From Strix aluco (taxonomy: Eukaryota > Chordata > Aves > Strigiformes > Strigidae): DNA of 64,000 bases. This document shows, piece after piece, positions 13,973-26,500 of the stretch (within the stretch, counting starts at the first letter, position 1; each line of letters opens with the position of its first letter). Below the pieces are notes generated by a model. That model saw only the letters and a list, made by a program, of their open reading frames with translations. It made no database searches and was not told where the DNA came from. Made by a program: the position numbers and the translations under genes. The stretch lies in contig NC_133971.1 in assembly GCF_031877795.1 (NCBI RefSeq), positions 14,548,325 through 14,612,324 of the forward strand, read 5' to 3'.

Positions 13973-16900
13973 GGGGCTGGGGGGGCGAGGGGCGGCCGGC
14001 AGGTGTGCGCGGCGGGCGGCGGGGGCCCCGTAAGGCCCCCCCCGCACCGGGCGGGAGGCGGCGGGCGATCCCTCGCGAGACGGCGCCGCGGTCCCGCCCG
14101 GGCGCTCCGACGGCCGTCACGGAGAGCGGGGAGCGACGTCCCGGGCGAGCGCGCCGCGGGGTCGGGCTGGTGGCGGCCCAGCGCGGGGTGGGAGAGCCCG
14201 GGACGGGACGGGACGCCGCATCTCTGCGCTGCTCCCCGGCCGCAGCTTCGCGCTCTCTACCGTCAGTCCTCCCCAGGGCAGTTGACGCGGTGAAGTAACA
14301 GCAGCGCTTGCGGGGGGGAGCCGAGTGCAGCGGAGGCGGCTGTCTGTAAAGCTTGGCTCTGTTAGTGTTTATCGTGGTTTTGCGGAGTTTCCCGGATGAA
14401 TTCCCCTCGTGTTTCAGGAGGATAGGCGGCTGGACGCTGCCTGTCTCCCCAGGGTATGTGCGGGCAGCGGAGGGCCGCTCTGTTCGCGGGCGTCCGTATC
14501 AGGAGCTGTGGTGGGGCAGTGGGATGCAGGTGAAGACGCAGACATTGAGAGGAGCCTTCCCAAAGACCTGCGCGGTGAGGAGCAGTTCCCAAAGGAGTGA
14601 CAGATCACTTGCAGCTACGAGAGGCCGTTAGATAGTTGCCACTAGTGCCTGGTGGTGGACAGATGAGAGCCCGTGGTGTAAGAAGTGGAATGGGTTTAAC
14701 TTCACTCTTAGCTGATGGCCACCTGGCACTCCTCAGACTCTTTCACAAACTCCTTTAAATTTGGCTGGTGGAAAGATTCAGCAAGTGCAGGTGCTGTCAG
14801 AGGGAGTGAGAGATGATAGCAAGTAGTGATGGAAGGTGGTTCAGCACCCATGGGGTGAGGAAGCAGCGCTCTGCATCTTACCGCGGTACACCTGTTTTCT
14901 GGTTTGAATGAGTACTGGTGGATGAAGGACCGTGGACTTGGAGGAGAAGGGTGGTCACAAGGCCCTGTCCCGATCTCCTTGGTTGCAGTCAAGGAAAGGA
15001 CTACTGTTGTCTTTAGCTTGCTGTTAGACCGCATCTACCCCAGGCACTTTGTTTTGTGCTTCATTTTCCCAAATTTCCATTTCTGCAATAGAAACCCATT
15101 ACTACCTGTCCTGTCTGCAACAGATTAGCCAGGGAGCTTGTTTCTGTTGTTTTACATATTTAAACACCTTATGGTCCTAATTCTATTGATATTTCTTCAT
15201 TGGACAGTCTGCCCACCCTCAGCGTCTGGTTATTCACTTGCTTTTGTGTGAACCACCTAGAAAAAGTCTCAGATATTTCGTGGAGGTTGAAATCCCAGGC
15301 TAGATTCTTCTGGCTGCGGTTCTTTCAGTCTTCAGTGGGCTGGGAGGATTACTGAGCATGCCTCCACATGCCTTGTCCTCTGCAAGCTCCCCTGCGTCTT
15401 GCCAAACAGCCCTTGGGTGGTCGTGGGGGACAGCAGTAACTGCATTTGCTAGTATTCCTCGTAAAGCAGGGGGTCTCTTAACTGCTGCTTTGCGTGCATT
15501 TTGGCAGTGTGTGAAACAGGTTTTGGAGCAGCTCAGCAAAGTGCTGTTAGTAGGTGCTGTTACTGCAGTGACTAATGGCTGTTTGTATTGTCATTGCTTT
15601 TTTTGGTTGTAACTCCCAGAGAAGTAACTTAATACCAAGAGGATGAAACTGTTGTGAGAGTGGTGTGGTGAAAGGCATGGCTTTAGCGTGACCAAACTTT
15701 GAGACACTCTTAAAGCCACTATTCCTACCCCATGTAGTAATATCTGGTAGTAATGTGTTTTATTGACACTGATGTGTCACTTTGCAGTCTGTAAATAAAC
15801 TGAACTCCTTAGTGGTGTTGGAGATGAAGCAAAAGCCCAAAAGTGGATGCAGTCATAGCACCAAAATTATGCAGTACCCTGGGGAGATGTATTCTGCTGG
15901 CTCAAGCACTATTTTTGATGTAAGACTTATCTGTGCTAAATATGGCATATTGCTGGAGTTATACCAGCAAACCTAGTGTGGATAACCTTTTTTATAAGCT
16001 AAGAGAATAAATGGCATAAACTAGGTTTCAAGAGCATGCAGTGTGACTTTTTTAAAAGGAAGAATGATCTTCATGACTTGGTTTATTCCAACATTGATGA
16101 GGGGATGTTTGTTTAACATGATTAATACACAAGAAAGAAGGGATAGAAGTTCTTTCTCTCTCAACCCAACTTCCTCAGGCATTTTGTGGGTACTGTTAAT
16201 CAAGCTGGAAAATTGAGAAGGAATTTGGCCTCTCCTTAAATGTTCCCCTCATGATAAAGATAACCCTGTCTCCAGAAACAAAGATGATATGCTTGAGGAA
16301 GGATTGAACTTTATACAAGTCCTGAAAAAAACACTCATGTTGGGTCCCTCCTTTTTCCCTAGAATATACTGGTTTAATGCATTTGATATCCCACGGGGTG
16401 GAGTTTTTTTGTGTGAACTGTTTTTGCCCTGTATATATCTTGTATCTGCCCCTGGTTTTGTGGATCTGCTTTCCGAGAACTGACTGAAAACTGCAGTATT
16501 GTCCTCTGAGCTGTGAAAGTGCAATTATCATGCATGGATGTCTGTAGCTGATATCAAAGTTTCATTCAGAGTTAACATCACTTGACTACTTGTTTTTTTC
16601 TCCATTCATAATGCCAGCAGAATGCATGATGGGTACTTTGGTTTTGGGTCAAATCATGCTAAACACCTAGTTGATGGTGCCTGTCAGAATAAATGCATTC
16701 AGGTTTTGCAGCCTGGATTCCTGTTGTTAAAGGATACAGCAACAAGCTGCCAAACTTCAGTTACTTTGGTTATGCTGATTTTGCACTGAAAATTTATTTA
16801 AAATAATTAACATTACTGTGTAATTCATATCATCGCCAAGTGGACCCTGGGAACTTGCTTTCAAGGAACTTGGCCATTTCTAAACTTTAATTTCTGCAGT

Positions 16901-17500
16901 TGTTTTTTGTCAGTCAATGTACACCCTGGTTTTGAAGAGAATTGTGATTTTTAGGTTTCTGAGCTGTAATAAGCTTGCTAAATGTTTATTATTTTGCTAG
17001 TGTTTCGTTGGTAGACCTATTTTGAGAATGCAATGAGAATACAGCTTGGCTTGGACCTCCACAATGCTTTTGATTACATAAAACATCTGCTTAAATTGAC
17101 AGGAAACAGGATTTTACATTTGGCTTTTCTTCAGTAGTTATTCTCAAGAGAATAAAGTTGAGATCATGGTTAAGAAAAGCAGCTGTTATGGAAAATCTTT
17201 ATTACAATGAATATGTTTTTCCCAGAGTTAAGTAAATGTTAACTTAGATAGTTAACATTAATGGGGGGGGGGGGGGGGGCAGTATGTTGTAGCCGGGTTG
17301 TTTAAGAAGATGGCTTATTCAATTAGAACTGGTAGTTATTAAAGCTTGGAAAGCTACTTTTGCAGTCTGTTAAATCTTGAGTGCTTTCTTTAATATTGTT
17401 CTGCACTTAGAAATCATACCATGTAGTAAATGCAGTAAGATTTGCCACAAGTTAGATTATCAGATTTTCATTTTATACCCAGACCTCTAATTCTGAGGGG

Positions 17501-17531
<31 letters not shown>

Positions 17532-20500
17532 CTTTATTTATAAGATTGGCCAAGGCTAGTCTTATGATTTTTGGGGCTTATGGCTCTTGGGCAAAGGGAG
17601 AGAAGCCCCCCATGTACTCCAGGGCTGCCTGCCTCTCTGGCATTGACTGTTTGCATCTGCAGGTTGAGAAGGGGGCTTTCATTCTTACTTGTGGTCTCCT
17701 CTTTTCATTACATGGTGAAAAGGGTGGCTCTGTCATCCTTGTCCAGATTTGCGTCCTCTGAGGATGCCGGGACATCACTGGGGCATGTGCGTGGTGTGAT
17801 GCGCTGCAGTGCTGTGGGGTGGTGCTGGCAGCCTTCCTGGCTCCACTCCACATGGTGCTCCCCAAAACACATCTCTCCTTCTGCAAATGGTTTTCCTGAG
17901 TGAGAGGGATTTGGTTTATTTTGTTTAACCTGAGCCAGTCAGCTAAAAAAAGAGAAATTTAGCTGTGGGTCTTGTCCCCTCTCACAGCTGCCTTTCCACG
18001 CCACCGCTATTAATCATGATTGGAGATGAAACTAGCTGTCTGAGGTCTGATGTGGAGTATTGTAGTGTACTCCGCTTAAATACAGCTAGGAAAAACAGAC
18101 CAGGGAAGGACCTTTTTCCCTCTTTGCAGAAACATCTATTTTTTGTTTTAAACAAATGGTTGTCTATGAAATTAGCAAAGCCTGGTTTTCTGTAGCTTTG
18201 TCCATTGAGGTTGGTATCTTACGTTGATTCTGTTTTAATAAATACTGAACTTGCTTTACAGCCTTTTCCTTGCTTAGGGTTGAGAGATCATTTTTCTCTG
18301 CTAAACCTTTTGCCTATTTTCAAGGAAATTGTAAGAATGTAGTATCTTTGAGGCCCCCGTCTGCCTGCCATAGCTAGATAAAATTTGCTGCTGGGTTCAT
18401 AAGTGATAGAAAGGGAGGGAAAAGCAACCAAAGGACAGTGAGGTCCTGTTAAGTGTTGCATCATTTAACACTTGCATTGCTAAATTGGAATCCTTTCCCT
18501 GGCACTGCATAAGAGGCAGAAGATACTCCTTCTTATTCCAGGCAGAAGATAGTCTTTCTCATTCCTGCTTAATTTCTCCTTGCTGCCTAATTTTTTTTTA
18601 GCCTTTTCCTCTCACATCCCACAAGTTGGTTGCATTGTGGATTTAAAGAAACAGCTTAAATACCGATGGCTCTACAGCAGTGGAGTAAAGGCAGTGTAGG
18701 AGCAGGGCCTTCACTTTAAGGGCAAAGGGATACTTTTCTGCAAAAGAATATAAATCCTACTGTTGTTTTAATTTTTGAAAGTGTAGGTATTCCAGGGTTG
18801 TTTTTTTTTTCCATTACTGGGACTTTCATTAAAATAACTGCACTCACAGTTGTGGGTGCAAGGCATACTTGTTTCAGGGGAGCAATTAAATGAAAGCCTA
18901 AGCTATGACTACAGTATAAGCTGAAGGTCTTGCTGGTGACTGTTGTCCTCTCAAACACATGCTGAGGCAGGATAGTCTTCTCAGCTTAGCCATGTGAATA
19001 CACTTGGACCTTGGGTTGCTTTCAAGGTCCTTCACATACTTGAGTTACTGGTGCTTCCATTTTGTTCTCAGCTGTGCCCGCTGTAATGTGTTTTGTCATG
19101 TTAAATGCCTGGCCTCCTAGATTTTTAGGCTGTGATGAACCATTCTGCCGACTGAATTTGACCCACTGCATTGTTCAAGTCACCCAAGAGATAGGCTTCA
19201 ACATCAGCATGTGCTACAGCATGAGGCAGTAAGGGATGGAGCCAGCAAGAGCTGTGGGGGACTGTGGTGTTTTACCCATGACAGCATGCAGGGGGAAGGT
19301 GGCTCCATGTTTGTTTCAAAGCGAGTCCTGACACACCTAACAATCTCATTGTCATTTTAATTGGTGATAACTATGCTGATGTTTGCAGTTTAGTGACTGG
19401 AACTTCCAGCAATTAGAGATGGCATATGCTCAAGTATTTAGACATACAAATATTCACAGTCTGAGAATGGAAAGTTTTTCACTTCTTTCTGTCCCGTAGG
19501 ACCAAAATGTGTCAACTTGTCATCTCTCACACTGAGTTTTAACAGGAACCATTCTTAATGACTGCTGAAGAGACCTGTCTTGTGGTTTTTTTTTTTTTCC
19601 TTGGCTTATGTTACAGTCACTGGCAAAACAGTGGTTCAGGAATACTCTTAAAGATACTTCTCGAGTAGTCATTGTAGTTAAAAACGCTCATCAAGAAGTA
19701 AGCAATGGGAAGATGTGAGCAGGCTCCATTTTGAACTTGCCAATCTGGAAACGTGTGTTCATTTGGCTGTTGTGACACTGTTCTAAACTGGAACATCTTT
19801 ACCAATGTGTTTTGTTTTTTTTTTAATATGATGTGGTGAGAAATTGTTAATGTTTTGTACAAATGTATTGGCTTTTGTTACTTTGAACAAAGTGTTAATG
19901 TTTTCCCCTCCTCCTCCTGGAGTCTTCTTGGACTCAGTACTGAAACCAACTTCTAAAGACACAGCATCTTTGTGGAACATCTCAGAGCTGTCAGTTCATT
20001 CAGAAATGAAGCAGCTGTTCCAGCTATATGCTTTTTAAGTCAATGCATACAGAAATTGAATTTTGACTGCTTCTTCACTCCAGTGGTACATGGACTTAAG
20101 CAGTTACTGCCCTCTACTTTGTTGTGGAATGTCCCTGGTGATGTATCACATTGCATCTGTGTGTGCCATTCTACCTCTAGAGTCCTGGTCTCACACATCA
20201 GAGCTAACCTGGAGAAAATCTGCTCACTGTATGAAGGCCTCACATTGTCAGACTTCTCTTTGATTTTCCAGTTGCTCTGTTAGTACCTCCTCTGCTGTAA
20301 AAGGCCAAGAAGTGGCTGCAGCATGAGCTGGAACAACCTGCAGGTGAGAAAACTGTGAAATACGAAATGATAGGAAAGGACAGTTGACCCAGCCATCCAG
20401 TGGAGGTTGCTCTCAGTGAAGATTGTCAAGGGATCGATGCAAAGAAGCTTCAGGATCAGGATCAGTGGCCTGTTTTCCTCAGTGATATGTTTTCATCATT

Positions 20501-23500
20501 GACCTGAGAGTACATTTAAAATTGCTCCTGAAAGCACAGAGGTGTGATGGAAGGACTGGTGGAGCAGAGCGTACTATTGAAGTTGATGTAACCCAGACGG
20601 CATGACCCCAGTGCAGATAAAATGCACCTTTTAAGTACAGCCAGCTGGCTGGTTGCCTGCGCAAGGTGTGTGTGGAGGGCAGACTGCTCCCGCAGCACGG
20701 AGTGCTGCGAGACAGAGTCTCACCCCCTCCTTGACTGCACGTGGGGGAGAGGAGCGAGGTGACTTGTTGGGCTGTTTGCAGTTGGTCTGATGATGCTGCC
20801 ATGATTTTGTAGGAGAGACTGGGGATATGTTAAGGGAGTGCAGGAAAAAACTCAGACAACTTAGGTGCTGGGAGGAAAAGTCTTAAAGCTTTCAAATGAG
20901 GCTGAGGGTAAATGGTTTGGTTTCCTTCGTTGACAAGCAGGGAGAAAAGATCAGGTAATTAAAAAGCTCTCTAAGCTAGTGAAGAAAGCCTCACCAAGAA
21001 CCAGTGCCTGGGAACTGTAGCAGACAAATTAGAAGGTGGGGGTTTTTTTTCTGTTTTTAATGATTTATATAAGTAACCAGAGGGTTAGAGAGTCCACCTC
21101 TTACTGCTGACAAATCCAGATGGACTATGCTAGTGGAAAAATAGTTAGACTACTGGGGAGCTGGGTGATGTGATACACTGCAAGGTTCAGGTCAGACTAA
21201 ACAATTGGTTTGAGTTTTCCAAAATCATGAGCAGAAGAGCAGTTGGGCAGTCTTTAATTTAGACGTTTTGCAGTGATACTGTTTTCTAATGCTGAGCTGA
21301 GTCACCACTTAGTAACGTTTGAGCATGGAGACAGAAGCTAATCATCCTCAGTTCAACTTCAGCACTGCTGGTGCCTGGCAGCAGCTTGCCCATGTTTTAG
21401 CTTTTGGCATAGCTGTCCTAGATGATGCTTTCTCATGTAGGTTTTGATCTGCTTGGTGCTATATGGCAGTTTTGCCCTGTGGTGCATGGCATAAGCTTTG
21501 GAAACTCGGCTCTGGGCAGAAAAGTCTCGCTGGAAAGCAGTATTCAGGCAGTTTCTAAGCTGGTGTGACCTTTCTCTGAAGTTGCTTTTAATTTTGCACA
21601 GTTTGCTATGTGAGGTGTGCTCCCAAAAATAGGTCGTCAGTTGATTAACTGGTATGCTGGTCACAAAACCTTGTTTTAAGCCACGTGGTGAGTCTGAATA
21701 TTAAAGAAAAAGCAGTAAAAAGCCAGTTAAGTCAAAGGGCAATATAAAGCCTTTTTGCTGAATTTAGTTATTTCACAGGGACAAACCACTGTGTAATCAT
21801 GCGACCGGCTGAAGAAACCTCTGCAAAATGTGTATGTGTAACACCAGGGGTTTTTAATAATAGTCTGAGCCCAGCTCCTAATGTTGTCCCAAAATCTGGG
21901 TTCTTTTAGCTGGTGTGCAGTGAGCCAAAAAACACACGGAGTCGAGATATTTGTTTAATTCATATCTGAGCAGAGACGGGTGCTAGGTGGTAATTCCACA
22001 AAGCTAGCACACCTTGGTTAACACACAGTAAGTGTTTATACATCCCGAGCAGCAGTAATCAGTGCCTTTTACTGATAAGTTTGGCCACCCTAGTTCTCAA
22101 GGGTCCTTGTGAGGTCTCGTCTCCATTTAAAGTCACAGTATCCTCTTTTTTAACTGCATGTTCAGTGAGGAAGGGGCTTTTCTTGGTAGGGGGCTTTTTC
22201 CTACTCGAGGGCAGTTTTTTACTATGTTAATGAAGAAAGCTCACAGATAGTTCAAGTAGTTCTCTCCTTGGTTCAACTAGCAGCGTTTGTTCCTGTGCGA
22301 ATATCTTGGTGTTTCCTTGCTTGATGGTGTTATGGTGTCATCCCTCACAGTTATCTCAGTATTTCCTTGTTTTAATTACAGTGTTACCTTTTCAGGGTAT
22401 CTCTGTCAGCTTTACCTGTATCAATTCCTGACATTCTTTCACAACTCTCCTTTGGTCGTTTTGTCAATTAAGATGTAACACTAACACTTGGGACACCGGA
22501 CATCAATCATCTCTTGTTTTCATGAACCGCTGCACTAACAGAATGGTTGGCTTGCTAGATGCTTTCTCCTGAAACTAAAAGTCCAAGGACAGGTATGTAG
22601 CCTCTTCAGGATGTTATTCATACAGGGCTGGCTGCTTTGCTCTTTACAGCCTGCTTGGATGCTGCACGTACCTGTGAGAGTAGATGTTTGGGTGTTTTTG
22701 ATAGACATTGCGGTTAACAGCTCAGTGACTGCATTATCTGCAAATCTTACAGCCCATATAATGCTGGTAGTCAAGCAGTGCATGAAAAACTAAGCTGCTG
22801 TAGGCCACCATGAAAAAAATCTTCAACAAGGCACATTCCTGTGCTCCATGGACAGGCTGGAAGGCATGTGGTCTCCTGGGCTGCTCTGGCCAGGCAGTCA
22901 GTCAGGAGGGAGGAGATGAAATGCTGCTAAGTCTTTGTTTCATTTAAGTATGCACTTTGTTTTTTCAGTGTGCTCTTCTTCCCTTTGATTTTTACAATTT
23001 CTGCTGAAGTCTCTCAAAAGGACGAGTGCTTTGTTGTGATAAGCTGGATACTTTCCTATGGTTTGTATAATTTAAAAATACTGTAGGCTATTTTGGGCAG
23101 TGATCCTGAAACTCCTCACTTTGTTTTAATGGCTATGCAAAATATTTTCTAAGACCTTTGAGATTTTTTTAGAAACATCGGTGAAAAATACCTTCTAAAA
23201 ATGTCACTGTCTCTACAAAAACAGTAGACAGGACACATTCACTTTACTTCTTGGTCTTGTATGTAGATAGTCACGTGTGTGCTTAACATTACCACCATCA
23301 TACCTCATTCCACTGATTTATCAGATTGGATCACAGCTTGCAAAAATCAAGACTCACGTGTGTGGCAGATGTTAAGTGTATGTTGGTGGAATATTCATTG
23401 CAGGGAGCCGTTAGCTTCTGTACAAATTGGTAAACCTGCTTTTACCCTGTTTTGTTAACCTGTCTAACTCTTGTTAACCATGGGTGTGCCCCAGGCTGGT

Positions 23501-26500
23501 ATAAGATGGGAGTGTACGAATATGTCCAGGCCTGCCTGTACTTGGAAAAGTAGTTTGCACGGACTAGGGCTGTTACATAGTCTGTTTGCTTCTGCTCCTC
23601 GCTGTGTGGATGTAAAAATTATTGTTCCTCTGCATTAGAGGGAACCTACTGCACTCAAATCAAATGAAATGGTAGGAAGACACCACTGAAACATCTGTTC
23701 AGAGAAGGGTCAAAGCATGCTGGACTGCTGCGAGGCATTCACCTCTGCTCTCCCCTCCCACCTGCACACTGTGCCCTCACTTGAAATGGTAAAACTGCTT
23801 CTGCCATTGCATAATAAATCAGCAGCTAAGAAGGATTGATATGTCATTTTTCTTCCCTCCTCTTTTTATTTTTTTAAAGCCAGTACGTTGCTTTGTTTGG
23901 TCACCCCCAGCACCAGAAACAACTGTCAAGGCTCCTGCGGTGCTGGTGCTGGGGTAGGAGTGAGTGAGTAGCTGGCAGAGCAGAAAGGCTGGGATGAGCC
24001 AGTGGCTGTTAACCTAACCTGGCTACCAGAACAAATGTCTGTGAAACCATGCTTTGAATATTTTTTAACAAAAAAATTTCCCACGCAGCTTTGCACAGCT
24101 GCTGTGAAACCCGTCAAGTCAGCCATCATCCAGGCAGTTCAAATCATGGCGCAGTCTGTTTTCACGTACACACACTTTTCAAGTTTCAAGATCTCAGTCA
24201 AATTGGCACAGCACTCTCCTTGAGCTCTGAAAGAGTAGCACCAAGCAAAGCAGGTGGCCAGTCTACCCTGTGGAGGCCTGGTGTCATGGTGGGTTAGCAT
24301 GATGGGGCTGGCTGATTGTAAGTATTTGTGGAAAGCATAAATATTTGCCTAATGCTTGTAATTATTGTGAGACTGTGGTGCTCACCTGGTGAGGAGTTGT
24401 AAAGCTAGAGAGAGAGCTGGCATGGCTGTACTTGCTGCCTGACTTGTGGGAGCCTTTGGACGAGAAAGACTTGAAGCCAGAACCTGCTGCAGCATGACAA
24501 ACTCCTGACAGAGCAGCCTGACATTTGGTTGCCATTGTGCTGGGCTCTTGGGAACCCTGGACTTGGAAGGATCACAGGACTTTGAAGGAGCTCTGTAGGT
24601 ACAGACCAAGATTTTCAAGGCCTGCCAGCTGGCAGCAATCACAGACATTGGGTTGTCTGGGTTGTCGCTGCCCTGAAAACCACACAGCACCTTCCTTGTG
24701 CAGAACTTGTCCTTTGTAGGAGCTTTTGCTTGATGATAAGATCTGTAAAAGATTTATGACATTACTTGCTTTTTTTCACAGCCTGTTTTTTTTAACATGG
24801 GAAGAATTTGTTACTGGCTTGCACTCTTGCACTGGTGGGTCCTGAGCCCCTGGGCAGACCCTTGCTACTGTCAAAAGGCAGAGGCAAGGCAAGATGGGCC
24901 ATGCCAATGGTAAAGCATGTGACACCAGAGGAACTGCATAGCGTAGTTGCACCTTGACCACAACCTTTCAACAGAGAACTCATGGCATATGTGGGCTGTG
25001 AAGTTTGTCATTCAAAGACAATGTCTGTGAAACCTCTTGGGTCGGTAGGTTGTGGCCAGCGTCTTACTCTTTGGGACAGAGACTGTTTTCATTTATTTTT
25101 GGATAACACCTATTTCACTGTGGCCCACTCTGGAATGTACTTAGTCATAACCAGAGTTTAAAAAAGAAAAAGAAAACCCAAAACAAACAACAAAAAAACC
25201 TCAAATACCAAATTTGGGACTGATGCTGAATAATCTAACCAACTTTCTATGGTTTCCATGGTTATTCAGAGTGCTTAAAGGAATGCATCTGAAAAAAGAT
25301 GGAGACACAGGTATTTTTCAAAAATATTGCCAATTTATAGGGTACATGCTCAATATTAGAAACTATCATTAGAGTCTAAGTGATGTGGAACAATGCATAA
25401 ATGAGCTTTATACGCTGTTTAAGTATTTGTTGCTTTAAGTAGCAGCTCCAGAGACCTGGGACTGGAATAGCAGACACGTTGCTAGACGTAGATGAGGTTT
25501 CACTGGCAGAGCTCTCTAGCACCTGGCTTATGGAAAACGTTGTTCCCTTTACAAATGCCAAAGCTGCATACCTTCTTACTTCTGTACTACAGTTTTTAAC
25601 ATTATGGTGAATATGGTCAGGAGTTGAAGTTCATTGTGGATACTTTGGATCTGGCTGGTACAGATTGAAAGGACCTTTAGTCTTAATCTTTTTTTTTTTT
25701 TATTCCGTAATTCTGAACTGGATGGATTATACTTACTTTTCTGATATGTTTTTGTTTTGAAATGTTATTATTCCATTTGTTTGCATGTAGTGCTAGGGCC
25801 TGAATAATAGGCCCTGAAACAAAGTTCACCTCCAGATGTACCTCACAACCAAATGTTATCCATTATTAGTATTTGCTAATTAGTAAAATCTGTATTACAA
25901 TTAGCATTTATTATTAGTATCTGATCATTAACAAAAAATGTATGCTCATTAGTGAAGGATGTAGCTTAGACAAAAGTCGTGAGGATGAAATGTCATGAGA
26001 ATGTATCCAACTTTCCTTGTATGGCCTTGTTCAAGGCTGAGAAACCAAGTGTCTGGCCTTGTTGGAAACTTTGTGAGAACAGAACCAAGTAGATAAAGAG
26101 ACTCCCTTGGTTCTGTTTGGCCTTGTTCAAGGCTGACAACCCAGGTGTTTGGCCTTGTTGGAAACTCCCTTGATTCTCCCCCCTGAGCCCTGGCCAGGCT
26201 TTGGGTGGAATCCAACAGGAGGATGAAGCCAGATGTTTCCACTCAAAGAAAGGTACAAGTCATTTTGACTTGCTGATTTTTGGTATATAAGGCTGGGCCC
26301 GCTTGCCATGACTTTGGAAGCCTCACCTATGGGTGGACACACCACACAGGATTTCCCACTTGCCGGGACAGGCTCTCCAAATCCTCCCTGCAACCGGGGC
26401 TGCCCAGCGACTGTGGATATGGATGATGGTAGCGTATGCAACTGGTGAGGTATCTTTCTTAATTACTATTCTCCCCTTCATGTAGTAATGATTAGGTGCA

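Larger units (their letters stand above)
13440..14300 (+). promoter_or_regulatory. SERINC5: SERINC5 CpG-island promoter
   Basis: Base composition changes abruptly from AT-rich flanks to very GC- and CpG-rich sequence from about 13.44 to 14.3 kb, surrounding the SERINC5 start codon at 13942. I see no clear TATA box at a sensible distance, as is usual for a broad CpG-island promoter. The transcription start is not determinable from sequence and presumably lies between about 13.5 and 13.93 kb. Within the island are a C19 run (13726-13744) and G-rich tracts just after exon 1. The long open frames on both strands here (up to 248 codons) are a by-product of high GC content. I see no evidence for a divergent gene, although such promoters are often bidirectional. 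Confidence 0.85.

Noticed and set aside
13301-14120. Long open frames (113-248 codons) on both strands over the CpG island
   Set aside because: High GC content removes stop codons. The predicted peptides are Pro/Arg/Gly/Ala-rich with no domain, and the true SERINC5 exon 1 reads only MSAPCCAGQ here.
17503-17528. A26 run as the tail of a processed retrocopy
   Set aside because: No gene-like body, poly(A) signal or target-site duplication was found next to it.
20340-21020. Possible degraded CR1-type LINE fragment
   Set aside because: A few phrases recall avian CR1 sequence, but no alignable run and no CR1 3' terminal repeats were visible, so it was not called.
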